A stretch of DNA of 64,000 bases from contig CM029128.1 in NCBI GenBank assembly GCA_016859345.1, positions 22,053,281 through 22,117,280 of the forward strand, read 5' to 3'. Shown here in pieces: positions 14,301-28,176 of the stretch. A model generated the notes under the pieces. The model ran no database searches, was not told where the DNA came from, and saw nothing but the letters and a program-made list of their open reading frames with translations. Each line of letters opens with the position of its first letter. The first letter of the stretch is position 1. The translations under genes and the position numbers were made by a program. Origin of the DNA: Istiophorus platypterus (lineage: Eukaryota > Chordata > Actinopteri > Istiophoriformes > Istiophoridae).

Positions 14301-17300
14301 GTTTCACTAGGTTTTATAAGTATTTTTCCACCAGGTAAATGATAAACGGAATGCACCAATATAGCACATTTGTAGTCTTATCGACCACTCAAAGCACTTT
14401 GCACTACATGCCACCATTCATGCACACACACATTTATATACAAACAGCTTTTCTCTACAAACAGTGCTTTCTACACACATTCACACACCAGTGATACATT
14501 GGGGGGAATTTAGGGTACAGTATCTTACCCAAGGAAGAGGGAGGGATCGAAGGGGGATCAAACTTCCAGCCCTCAGGTTAGTGGGTGACCTAGGACGACC
14601 TGGCCTTTGGGAGGGAGTAGGCCAAGAACCCAAAGGTCATGCTCACAGAGCTTGAGAAGTCCTCTTCAGAGATGAGAGAACCTGCTTTAGGATCAGTCAT
14701 CTCAGCAGCATTCTACCAATTATGGTAGAGAGGCTAGATGGAAGCCACTTTCAATAAAACGCATGCAACAGCATGCTTTGACTTGACAATATCCTCTTGT
14801 CTATTGAGGCTAAGCAAATACCAGGCACTGCTCATCACCTAGGCTTCCCTACGATGAAGCCTGATAGTGGTAGCATCGTGCTATGAGTTGCTTCTCAGTG
14901 GCAGGGACAAGGAGACTTGTCAGAATTTAGGAAAAGATGGAAAAGATGATAGCAGCCAAATAGAGACAGGTCCTTAAAGAAACTTGCTCTGGAGTGCATG
15001 CAATCCGAGACAGGGGTGAAGGTTCACCTTTCAGCACGACATTTACCCGAAGCATACAGCCCAGACAATGCTGGAGAGACTTTGGGCTAATTCTCTGACT
15101 GTCCTTGAGTGGCCCTGCCAAAGTTCAGACTTAAAACACATAGAACAGCTGTAGAGAGACCTGAAGATGGCAGTTTCCAGATGCTTACCATCCAATCTAA
15201 TGAAGCCTGAGAGGATCTCCCAGGAAGCATTAAATAAACTGGCCAAATCTAGGTGTGGAGAGATTATAGAGACTTGCCCTAGTAGGGCACTTGAAGCTGT
15301 ATTGCTACCAAAGGGGCTTCTACAAAGTACTGGATTAGGGGTCTGCACACTTTTGTTAATTAAAAAAAACTAAAACTAAAAACACGTTTTCCCTTTGTCA
15401 TTACTGGTTATTTGGAGTAGACTAGTGGGTAAAATGGCTGTTTTATCCATTTACAATTTAAAAGATAGTACAGTGTGTGGTAATAGTAGGCATCTGAATA
15501 CTTTCTGAATCCCACTGGATTGTGCTGGTGCAAGTATGTGAACCCTTTGGAATCACCTTGTTCTATTTGTATTCCTCCTGACTACCTGAGATGGTATGTA
15601 ATACCTTGATTAAACATACAAAGTTTTAAAGAAACTGCAACTATAAAGCATCTGAAATTTTCAGGTAAGTTTGCAGCTTTATTTCCCCAGCACTCGTTTC
15701 AGGTGAATTACTATTGCTGTCTTAGCTTGTGGTTTGTTTAAGTGTCCGAACAGCATTGAGAAGATGTTCTTGCCTTTTTACAACAGCTGTATTGACAGTT
15801 GAAGACCTGTAGCTGAAAGTGTTTCTCACTCTGTGCCGCTTGTTATTTGCATGTGATTACCCCCAACTGAAGGGACTCTTATGGATTAAGTGACTCTTAT
15901 GGATTAAGAGTTACTTCAGATTTTTATTTTGAATTAAATTTACCTCCTTAGGGAACACCTGCATTCATCCCCCTCCATGTTCTACACTTAAAACTCTGAG
16001 TTTAACCAGCTTCAGTTGCCTTTCAGTTTGCAATAATTTGGCTTGGGTTGGATGCTCTTCCAACTCCTAAGACCGCTGAAGTTGATACCTTGACCCAGAG
16101 CCGAAGTGATGCTTCACTCAAAGAATTTGCCCTTATAACCAAAGAGCTTGATAGAATATTGTCTATTTGGACTTATTTTGCCTGTCACCAAGTATGAATT
16201 GTCCAGTCCCAAAGGGGTGCAGGAAAACACTCTCCATGCTACCTGTAATTCCAGGCCAGAGTTTTGGGCCTGGAGTCCTACAAGCCCCATAGCATAGTGC
16301 CAAAGTGAACAAAATCAAGGTGTAGTTTGCTGAGTTGGGCCAAAGACCTTTAGCTAAACCAAGACCAAGACTAGCACTCTTCGCCCTTCAGCCCACACTC
16401 TGACCCCCTCAAGAACTTGAAACTGCCTTGCCCAAGAAAGACACCTCCCAGTGGTTCCTCCACTACCTGCCTTTCAGGCACCAAGGGGTAGAGCAGGCAA
16501 ACATGGAGCATCTACCCACTAACCCCCCTAAGCCAACCAAAGATCATCAGAGTTTAGACTGCGTCTGAAAGTCCAGATACCAGTCATTTCTCCTAGCAAC
16601 ATCCTTACCTATGTCAGACCTCGAATTTGGATCCTTGGATGTTAAAAAAGCCCTATCCAAGGGATACAGTATCCAGTTCAGCCCCCAAAGGTTCAACATG
16701 GTTAGACTGACTGTTGTCAAGGACAATCCAATGTCTTAGTCTCTCAGACAAGAAAAGTCTGTGCTTCTACAGAAGCACAGACCTTTCTATTCTATTCACC
16801 TTACATCCCTGATCCAAATAAGAATGGAAGCCTTCTCCCGATTTTGACTCTCAGATGGCCTAATCAGTTTCTAGGTTTTTCATTTTTACATGCTTCACAA
16901 GGCAGGCTTGTACCAAAGGGAGAAAAAGCATAAACTCAATGGCTGCTCATGTACTGTTGACAGTTTCTTGTTTTGCCCTTGAGGGACAGGTGTACCAGTT
17001 CACCAGAAGCATCGGGGCAGTCAGGGGGACGTTGAGCCCTCAGCAGAAGCCTCAGGTTCAGGTGGTGTGAAGTATACCCAGCTCTAGGCCATTTTGTTGC
17101 CAGTTATTGGAGGGAGGCGCATCTTCATTCAATTAGACAACACTTCCACACTTTATTATGAACCATCAGGGCACCAAGTCCCGTAAGTCCCTGCAGGAAG
17201 CAAAGAGGCTCTACTGGTAAGCCTCACCTCATCCTCCAAGTTTTAGAGCACTGCATTTGTCGGGGTTGCAGAACAAGGCGGCAGCCATGCTTTCATACTG

Positions 17301-20300
17301 AAAGACACACACTGTTCAATCTGATTCTCCCCATCAGAACCATAGAGTCCATTTGGCCAGGATGCATTTGCACACCCAGGGCTAGACTTCCTTCCCGCCA
17401 GTTCCACTATTCATGTGGACACTTTACAAGATATAAGTGTCCTTTGATCCATCAGCTTCTCGATGGAGTGACCTGGCCTTTTCTACATTGGCAGGATTTT
17501 CTGTTGCTGTTGGGGAGCTGCAGGTTCACTATTCTGTTCCTGTGATTAGGATGTGTTACAGACCATGCTTAATTCTTTGGCATCCTCAACTTGGACCCTC
17601 TATGTCAACAGAAGTAAACTCTCTTCCAGATAATGAAAGCGTCAATACATGGACCTAGAACAGGGCTCTATGCCTTTAATGTTCAAATTTTTATTAATGC
17701 TACACCATATGTAGTGCTGCGTGTTCTTCAGAAATAATTCCACTTGTTTCATAAGTCCACAAAGCATTTTCCCAAAGGCATTGTGTGAGCGTTAAGGCGC
17801 ACTTTGGCAAACTTTAGATGCAGGGATTTTTTTTTTTTTTTGTCTATTTGTTTTTTGAGAGCAGTGGCTTCCCCTGTTGTATCCTTTCATGGACACCATG
17901 CTAAATGAAACCATGCACCATAATTTGCATGTGATAAATTTGTTATGGAAAAGTGAACTATTGTTTCACTCTGAGCATAATAGCCACACACAACACTGAT
18001 GGATTGAGAAACATATTTTGTATACACTACAGACAGGCTTCACACCATTCGGAGTGTCTCCACAAAAGAGGGACTGAAAATAATTCAGTAGTTTTCAAAG
18101 AAACAAGGCTGAACACCATCTTTGTCCATTTTTTGTAAAACAAACTGATATTAACTGATTGGTAAAAGCCAAATACTGCCCATGAGCTGTCCACACTCTA
18201 ATGTAAGTTGTGTCAGGAGGTTGTATTTCAATTTCAGGAATAAGAGGTCCTCCACAGAACATCTGGAATTTATAAATTTTTTTCTCTAACAGACTAAGTG
18301 ACATAGATAACCAGCTCTAATGATTCCTTGGCGCCTTAAGCTGTTACTCTGGGCTTTTTTTTTTTTACCTAATTGAGCACTCTCTGTCACATTCAGGAGC
18401 AAGTGACTGTTAACACACCACACCAAAAAGCAGTCCACCAGAGAATTGCCGGAGCCTGGAATGTTCCTGCAGCATAAAGCACAATTTCAATAATAAGTTA
18501 AAAAAAACAAGCAGATGGAGTGTTAAACGGAAACAAATTAAACACAAAAAATAAATACAGGACCTACTGCAACAGGCTGCCATCAGCACAGTACTCATTA
18601 TGGACAACAGTGATTTATATATTAGTCAAATAGATTGTGTTTGTTCATAATTGTAACTAAGATGAAGATTCAATGATATTTTAGGATAAATTTGATTAAT
18701 TAATTTTATCTTTTAATGTAACAAATTCACGACACCAACTCAAGAAGAAGGAAAGATACATGGAAAATGTGGCCTTGCACTATGCCCATATAACTTTTCC
18801 AAGCATATCCGGTCATTGGTGTCTATGCTTGTCGATTCTAGATTCTAACAGTAGGGTAGTCAGATCAAACTGGATGATAATCCCATATTATATGAAAATA
18901 AATTCATAGCAAATTGGACACATACAGTATAAAGTACAATTGGTAGCAATTACTGTTTACATATAGTGTGCACTCATTGGGATCAAATAAAACCTAAGGA
19001 GAAATTTAAAATGTATCAGTTGATGATGTAAGATAAGAGATGAAACGGTGATATTCCTGCAGATCCTTCTAATTCATCACCCTTAGGTGATCTGTGTCCT
19101 AGGCAAACCACTCCATTCCTCCCAGCCCTCCCTCTTCCTGCTTCAGTTCGCTCTGCCCAGCCCTTTACCTGCATCAACTACATGTTCACTGTCTCAGCTA
19201 ATATAGGAATCAGGAGCTTTCTAGCCTGTGAGACAGCTATAGCGACAACTTCAAAAGCAAATACTAGCTTGAAGCCTCGTGTTAGAAGAGAAGTGACAGA
19301 AATCCTATTAGTCCCTAGTTTTCCGCTAGGTTCTGGCTACCTAAACACTTTAACACTATAGGTTATGGCATGGACAATAAATATATATTATATTTTATCT
19401 TTACGACATCACTGTCTCCATGAAATATTTCACCAGTCAACCTAACAGTACCACTGCATTTGCCCTGTGTAGCAAGACTTCGTCTATATCCTACAATATC
19501 TTTGTCCTTTATTTTTCTTCTTTCTTGTCCTTTTCTGTCTGTCTGTGCAGGTGACCTCTATTCTCTTATGTCCAAGCTGCTAGGCCAGAGTAAAGACATA
19601 GTTGAAATTCATAAGTACAACCCAAGCAAGATGCAAAGAGCTCAGGCTGAGTTGGTGGCTCAGATTGATAACTTAATGCAAAATAAAGACCTGGGCTCTC
19701 CTAGTGCCTCATTAGCCTTCCAAACAAGGGAGGATCCTGTTTTGGTGAGGGACAGAGTCCACAAATTCCATCAGCTTGAGGCCATGGCAAAGCCCCCAAG
19801 AAGCAAGCTGCTAGCTAAAGGACAAGGTGGGTCCTGAATGCTTTTTTTGTCATTGGTGCTGAAAACATCCCTCTTTTTTGTCTTTGCTTGATCCAGTATT
19901 CTTAAACTTTAACACAAACATATTGACATATGTTTGCGCACCCCTTCTGTTACTGCATGCAAATTATATTAAGATTTTTTTTATGAAATGATTAAAACCA
20001 ATGAATAGATGTATTGAATAGCATGTGGTCCTTATTGTGTATTCAGAGTTTTCCAAAAGAGATAAAAAAAAAAAATAAAAAAAAACAGCTTTATTTTCGC
20101 CATGTGTCTTTCTCACTGGCTGTTGCATCTTGTGTTTCCTCCTCATTTCTCTCAAAGTAGCCCCCACCACTGCAGCCCTGTGCATTTGTAACAGTGCTTT
20201 TCAGTCTAAATGTCTGATACCTCATTCATCTGTCCCATGGAAAGAGCTGAAGCACATGTTTGTTCTGGCTTCATTGTAGAAAGTTGGTTGTTTTTAAAGG

Positions 20301-23300
20301 AGGTTTCCTACAAACAGACAAAAGAAAAGTTTATATCCAGTGTTACTTACCAAAACATATCGTATGTATGTTGAAGTCAAAGAAACATTTTGAATGTATT
20401 CCCTCCTCTTAAAACATTTCCAAAGTCATGTTTTCTTAAAAGCTTAAATCCTGCATTGTTTAGACACATTTTTACTAGCTAACATACTGTTTTGTCATAC
20501 TGCTGCATATCTTGGCACATTACTGCTAAATGTAGATCAGTGAATAGTGTGAGACCATTAGCAGGAATGTGTATTGCGTCACCCGCACATCCTCATGCCT
20601 GTGCACCAGACCAAAAAAATTAGTCCCACATAAAAAATAAGTACTCCATAGTGCTACTAGAGATCAAAAAACTCTACACGGATCTTTTCAGCAAGGGGTT
20701 GAATGGTCCAGATGACATCGTAGAATATACAAAAGAAACGTCAAATAGAAACCTAGTTTGAGTGCACTAGAAGGTTGAGCACAGATGAAGTGTAACTGCT
20801 ATGTCTGAATTTGAGACATGAATAAACAGCATTTATGAGTTCATTGCAATCAATCATTAGTTTCAGGCAAAAAAAAAACACAGCAGAGAGTGTGGCTGGC
20901 ACTTCACCAGTAGAGAATAGTCTTTGGACAGAATCAGAGCATTCATGCACCTTGCCACCTTTACTAGTCTGCTTCCAAGTGTTCCACCACAGTGATGATT
21001 AACTTTCATTTCAGTGGCAAGTTAGCCTGTCCAGCTTGATTACAATTTCAACAGTGTTGCGGTGTAGCCCTGTTTCAGTGAAAACAAAGATGCAGCATTT
21101 CTTAATATTACACTTAGTAGTCTATTTCTCCCTCTGCAAGTCTCCAGAAGATCCTAGCAGCTGTAGCTGAGTTGTTACAGGTTGTTCCAATCATGGAGAA
21201 CTTGCAACTCTTTTTCTGTGGATTTAGGCTGTCTCAATGTGTTTTGTCCCTTCATGTAATCCCATTCAAGCCCCATAATGTTTAGACCAGGGCTCTGTGT
21301 AGACCAGATTATTGGTTGAAGAACTCCTTGATCTTCTTGTCTCTGAAGATATATCTTTATGACTCTGGCTATATGTTTTGGTTCATCCTGCTGCAGAATG
21401 AATTTGGGACCAGTCTGATGCCTCTCTGATAGTACTGCTTGAAAGATAACAAAGTACTGTGCACAATAATGTATACAAGCAAATGTGCAGGCAGCAGAGT
21501 AAGCTGTTGTGACAAAGAAAACAGTCCTCTCTCCCTAGAGCTTGGATAATTCAGGAAGGCCTTATTCTGCACAGCATTCTGGACAGCGATGGCCTCAGTG
21601 TCTAGTTTTGCCACAACTGCGGAGTCCTGAGCAACCCTGACAAAAATAAGTAGGTTGCTTAGATGTTGACATTGCAGTTCTTTACACATTTTCCTTGGCA
21701 ATACCCTTGCTCAAGCCTTTGAGCTCACAGCACTTTTTCAAGTCCTGCCTAGGATTCTGGATTAGATTGAGATCTAATTCAAGATGGTGCCACTGATGGC
21801 TTCCAATGTTCTGAGATCTCTTGGATCTCTTGAAAGCTGTTTTTCATTAACTGCAAACCTTTTTATTCACTGCCCAAGGTTTCCTCTTTCACTGTTCTTT
21901 CACTGTTCATATCCCACCTCAGGCCTGTGTTAGTGAGGCATTTCAACGCCTGTCTTACCAGATGACTTCCATCTAACATTAACATCGTGCCTTCTTTCTC
22001 ATTGTATTTGGGGAATTTATCAAAGCAAACCCTCAGATACCATGTGCAAAAAAACAGACAGCATATTAGTTGTCACACCAGGAACTGAAACAATCTGGAC
22101 CACTTCTATACTGTTGATTAAGGACCTGCATCAGTCTATCTCTGTGTGTAGCCTTGGGAGTCCCTGACCTTGTCTGGTCCATATCTTTCTTACTTAAATG
22201 GCAGAAACTAAAATCACTTATGAGCGTAGTCAAAACTGAGAGCAGATGGACCAAGAATTACGGACATTTACATTTAGTGCATTTACTAATTGGAGTGAAT
22301 CTGCTACTACGGACATGGATGAAGTCATTGATACTCTAACATTGGATTTTGTGAAGAGTTGTGTGCCCACTAAGATTTTATCCACAAACAACAAAAGGCC
22401 CTGGTTTACAGTTAAACTCAGGCAGCTTCATCAGGCTTATTAGTAGGTCTTACAGAAGTAAGGACAAAACCCTTTATAACCAGGCCAGAAAATAGGGACA
22501 AATTAACAAATATTCTAAATTCGATAATATAATCGAATTGTTAAAAAAAAACAAAAAACCTTTGATTATGAAAATTAATTGTATTTTGGGGAAAAAAAGC
22601 AGCAGTACTACAGCCTCATGAGTTCTCATCAATGCAGTGCAGGACAGAGAGGAGTTACAAAACATCACTTTCACTGATTGAAAAAAAAATGTACATCAAG
22701 CTAAAATGAGCAAATAATTTAACAATAGCCATGTGGCAATAATGGCAGACTTCACAAAACAACATGGCCACAGAGGGGGTGATTGGCAATCCCATGAATC
22801 AAAAATGTCTCGTTTGGAAATCCTTATGGTTTTGGTCAGCTGAAAGCAAAATTGCGAAACCTTGGGATAAAGATTTTTGCAACTATTTAGGCTACAGTTA
22901 CCCTACTATTCCATCACTAGCACTTGTATTGCTTTTTGTGGTCACCTATACTGTGATTTAATACAGCTGAATTCACAGTTTAGTTTTACTCAATTTACAT
23001 ATATTTCTGTGTCTGTCGTCACACAACAGAATGAGTATGAAATGGTAATTGAATTGCAGCTCATAAGTATTGCTTGTTACAAGCAGTTATTCCCAAGCTG
23101 GTGTCATGATGATAAAATCCTTATCCTTATCCTTATGATTGCAATATCCGACAAGATCTGCATAAATACAGGTTATGAAAAAAGCTCTTCCATGTATTTC
23201 GCTAAACTGAATTTTAAAATATCATTCACAGGGAAGGATCAAGGAGAGCTATTTACAATGGATCAAATTGTGGGATTTGTGCTGTTAGAAAACTCTTTCA

Positions 23301-26300
23301 GAAATCTGGCAGGTATAAGATATAGAGCTAATGAAGGCTTGAGGTTAGACATTGTGTTCTTGTGAAGTGCGCAACGAAACAACATAAAAAGGATTTAGCA
23401 AGGCAGAGGGGTCGTAGTATACAGAGGCATTAAAGTTGATATGACTAATGTGGAGTCTGATTTCTTTTATTTTCTCTTATTGAGAACAGAATTTGCTCAA
23501 AATTCAGACGCTTTAGTTTGTAGACTGTGAGAAGGATTGATTACAGAATCTGTGGTATTGAAAGGGCTCTGGGGTTATGAAAAGATATCTTCTCCCAGGT
23601 TGCAGTTCTTAATGTTGATTGGATGCATTCATGTTGCCCTCCATCTGCACAAGCTTTCCAGGACCTGCTGCAAAGCAGCAGCCACATTGTGTGTCACTGC
23701 CACGACCTTATTTTGTGGTGGAGATGAGGATTTTGTGATGATGCAGGGAGCTGTTGGAAATTGGCCTTGGCATAAGTTTGTTAGTAAAGAAGTCAGTGAT
23801 AACTTTCAGGTCATAAAGGTCATTGTAAACAATTGTATGAATATGATATGATGGTACTAGTTACTGGTAGCCAAGCAGCTGATGGTGAATGCACGAATGC
23901 AATCACCTAATGCGAGCACAACTTGAGTGCTCTGCTGAGATAATAGAGCGTTTCCATTCTTCCCATCACTACCCAATGCCCAAGCCAACAACCATAAATT
24001 GATTGTTAATCAAAAACTTTGCCTCACTCTCTTTTCCTTTTTCACCATGACAGTCCAGAACAGTCCCCACATCACTGCCAACTGCACTTAATTGCCTATC
24101 AATCTCACTAGCCAACTTACTCTCACCTTGAACAACACACTGAAAAACTTCTTAACTTGGGATGTCAAAATTGTTCCCAACCCTTTAACACTTAATACTC
24201 ATTACACAGGATTTTTACCAAAAATCAGCACACCATATTTTATGTGTTCTCGCAAAATAACTGGTTCTTGAAGCTTGGGAAAAGCTGCTTGCACTCCCAG
24301 CAAACAATAACTTAACATTTAAAGTGTCCTTCTGGTTTCTCATTTCTATCTGTAATAACATTCTAGATTCATTGCTGAGATCTGAGACATTGACATTGTT
24401 AAATAAGAAACCTAAATGAGGCAAGAGACAAGACACTGTTGTGCAATATGAGAGTATGTCAGTCAGACCCCCAACTCTTTTTTTCCAGACTAGCCTGCAT
24501 CTCTGAAGCATGAAATTCACTTCTGAATGTATAAAATGCCCGTACTTAAGTACAATTGAATTCAAAATAATGTCATGCTCAATTTTATGTATTTGTCTTA
24601 AGAAATACTTCAATTTGACAGACTGGCAGGAAATCTGGCTCTTTTTGTAATTAGTGAAAGACAGAAGGAAAGAAGGGAAAAAAATTAGAGGGAGGAGGGA
24701 GATCTCATTGTGACTCGTACTGCTCTGTGTCATCAGTGTGTCTTCATACAGGCAAATTCATGATATAGGCTAGTTGATAGATATTACTGTTTTGAATCCA
24801 CTTATATAGCGCTTTACTAGTCTTATTGACCATTCACAGACACATTTATACACGATGATACATTTGGGGCAATTTGGGGTTCAGTATCTTGCCAAAGGAC
24901 ACTTTGACATGCAGACTGCTAACCTTTCTGATTAGTGGACCACCTGCACTACCTCTTGAGCCACAGCCGCTGTTTGTGCTGATAGACGTAAAAACTTTTG
25001 TAAAATATAATCATGGCTTATAAAGAGGCTTCCATGGTAACCAGCACTCATTACCAAGGTGGTGTGTTAGCGTTAAAATTATTTGAATAGAAAAAAGTTA
25101 GAGGCACAAAGCATTTTTATATTCAATTACATTCTCGAATCATCTAAACAAGCTGTGTTCAGTATACTGTGAAACATAAAAAATGTCAGTTAAACTACTC
25201 TGAACTATATTAGAAATGTGGCTGCTCTAAAACAGACATTCTGTCAGATCCTGCAGACATTAGAGGTTACAAAATTATTTCTGGTACTTTCATGTGAACA
25301 AGTAATTGCCAGACTGGCTTCCAGGGGACTGTTCAAAAAATGTGTGCCATTATCATCATATTTAAACATTTATTTCATCATTTCTCACCCTGTCTGGAAA
25401 ACCAAAAAAAACCCTTTTGCCTTGGGATGAGGTTGAAAGAACATGTCATTCAAACTAGTTTAATTTCAAGAATTACCAGGCTCTAAGACCTTTGTACTAA
25501 GACCTATGTACAAACTGTCATAAAACTCCAGGAACAGAAATCCAGGTTTTTGGGGATTTTGTAAGGGGTAGTACAATGTAGGCAGTATGCCAGAAGATAG
25601 AAAAAAAAGTAGAGAGAATGATAGCAGTTTCACTTTATTGGGGCAATACACTAGTTTTGGTTTTTTTTTGCAAAGATATAGTATGTGTGCATGTTAACTC
25701 ATTGCAACATTGTGTTTGTGTGTGTGCTTATCACCTTGAGTGTTCACTTGAGCCAGAGATATGGATATCAACACAAAAAAGAAAACACTGAGTCTTTGTG
25801 AAGCCTGCTATCAGTTACCACAAATGCCAGTTATAACCCTTTGACACCATATTGAGAATATCTTAACTCATAGGATTGTGTGTATGGGTGTCTGTTGTGT
25901 AGACTACCATTTGGAGCAAGATTCAGCATGGCCACAGAGTTCTCTCCAGCTGGGTCAGGTGTCAGGACTTGCCCTCGACTCTGATTCTAACTTGGTCATT
26001 TTCCACAGAGGGGACCACAATTGGGGGGACAGGTCAGTTGCTTTTACTAATGTTACATCCATTTTCTGTTGATACAGGGCTTCTGTCAGTCCTTGAGATG
26101 GAAAAATCTTAATTTATATTATATCAAATTTAATGTAAGTTGCTCATAAGGTCTGATAATATTAGCAGAGCATATGAACAAAAATGACATCATTAATAAG
26201 ATCTTATTGTCATCAGAGTAACTAGACAAGTGAAAAAGGGCTACTCTGTTGAGATTGAAAGTGTTTTTGATGATTCATCCCCATAATGTATCTCCAACTA

Positions 26301-28135
26301 AGCTGCCATTAGCAGTTTAGATAAGCACCTCACTACTTTTATCACCCATATTACCAAAATAAAAATCACACTCAACATTTCTGACAAACAAACACAGTGT
26401 TAGTTAAGAGAAGAACTTACATATTACCGAACTTTTCTCCCACTCCTGTTGGCTTTGTTTGCCTCTTTCAGTATATCTTTGGCAACTGCTGTCAATCAGC
26501 TGACAATCAGTGGATGGCAAAGCAGTTAACAGCAAGCTTCTATCAATGTAGCCAATATGGTTTGGATTACAGCTAAGTGGATTTAAGGAGAAACATGTTT
26601 GTTTTTTCTTCAGCTCTTTTAACAGCCAGGCTAGATACCAGCAGAGGTCCCTAGGTCCTATCCAGCAGTCCACTATTTTGGTTGTGGACCCAGTCAAAGG
26701 CAGCATCCTGAAGGCTTCTGGCAGAAACAAGTAAGTTATAGTGTGCTTTAGTTTTCTTCATTTTGAAGGAGTGTGCGGATTATGAAGAGAGGAAGAAATT
26801 TCCTGTACCATTGTCTGTCCTGTAATACAACCACAGAGAAAGCTGTCATGTGATGATGCATTTTTTTTATTTTGCAGGTTTTATTTGCCTCATGGAATAA
26901 CCACGGACAAGGAAAATAATTACTGGGTCACTGATGTGGCTCTTCATCAGGTAAGCTTTTTTAGTCTAAATGCTTAAAAACCAGCTCTTAGACAGCCAGT
27001 CATTTATGATTTACGACAGTATTTATTAGTTTTACTGGTTAGGAACAGCTCTTGAAAGACGAACTCACAAATTAAGTAAACATTGAATTACAAGAACAAA
27101 ACATTTGCATTATAGTATGTATGGAGCATATAGAATAAAAGAATAACAGAATATTGTCATTGTCTTTAAATATGTTCCCCTTTCACACAAATAAAATCAA
27201 AGGTATTATCAGGTGAATTTTAGAGTGGAAACTCTGGTCATTATAGGTGATCTAGAAATATATTTCCTAAGCAATTCATAATAATGATTTGTTAATAATT
27301 AACTTATTATTTACAAACCATATATTTACATTTGTAAATAATTGTTAAAATGTTTGAATAATCTTTATATACCATTAAATGGTCCTAGATTGTCTGTAAA
27401 TAGAAGGTCTAATGCTTAAGTATTCAGAACAGGCTGAGGTTTAATACACAGCTCAACTCCATAAAGACATTAACGAACAGGACCAATGAAGAGTTCCTCT
27501 TCTGTGCACTCATCAGGTGTTAAAAGTGAGCAGTGACGGCAGAGACAGAACATTGCTGGCACTAGGAGAGGCTTTCACACCAGGAAGTGACAACAAACAC
27601 TTCTGCCAGCCCACTGATGTGGCTATAGACACTGGGACTGGGAACATCTTTGTGTCTGATGGATACTGCAACGCCAGGATACTAAAGTTCTCTGCTGACG
27701 GCAAATATCTGTCTGAATGGGGTGCAGGTAGGAATCTGACTCTGCATACATAAATGTATAAGAGCAGGTCTTCTTAGACCAGGGCCTTTCAGTCTCCTAT
27801 AAACAAAATTGATTCAGTTTTTATGTAATATAAAGATTCACACCTTCACTTCCAGTAAAGCCATCAAATGAAAATGACCAATTTTTCTACATTTTGTTAT
27901 TTCTGCGTCTCATGTCCAGTTTTCCTTTTTCTGCATTAGTTTTAAAAATGTTTAACTGAATGTAAGAAATACAATACATCAAATAAATATAAACAGGTTA
28001 TACACTAGTATGAAATTAAAGTTAGAGTGGTATTTGTTTCTTTTAAAAAGAATGTATAACATAATAGGAATAAGCATTTAAAACTGTTCCATATCATACT
28101 CAAAAGTCACACAACACACCCTCTTTCTTTTTCAC

Positions 28136-28176
<41 letters not shown>

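Noticed and set aside
15043..15348. 101-codon open frame, minus strand
   Set aside because: It is antisense to the Tc1 transposase relic on the plus strand.
22877..23365. 162-codon open frame, plus strand
   Set aside because: It lies in a pam intron, has no domain I recognise, and its edges do not form phase-compatible splice sites with pam exons. Probably chance or repeat-derived.
24215..24733. 172-codon open frame, minus strand
   Set aside because: No motif, no splice signals, and low-complexity composition typical of chance frames.
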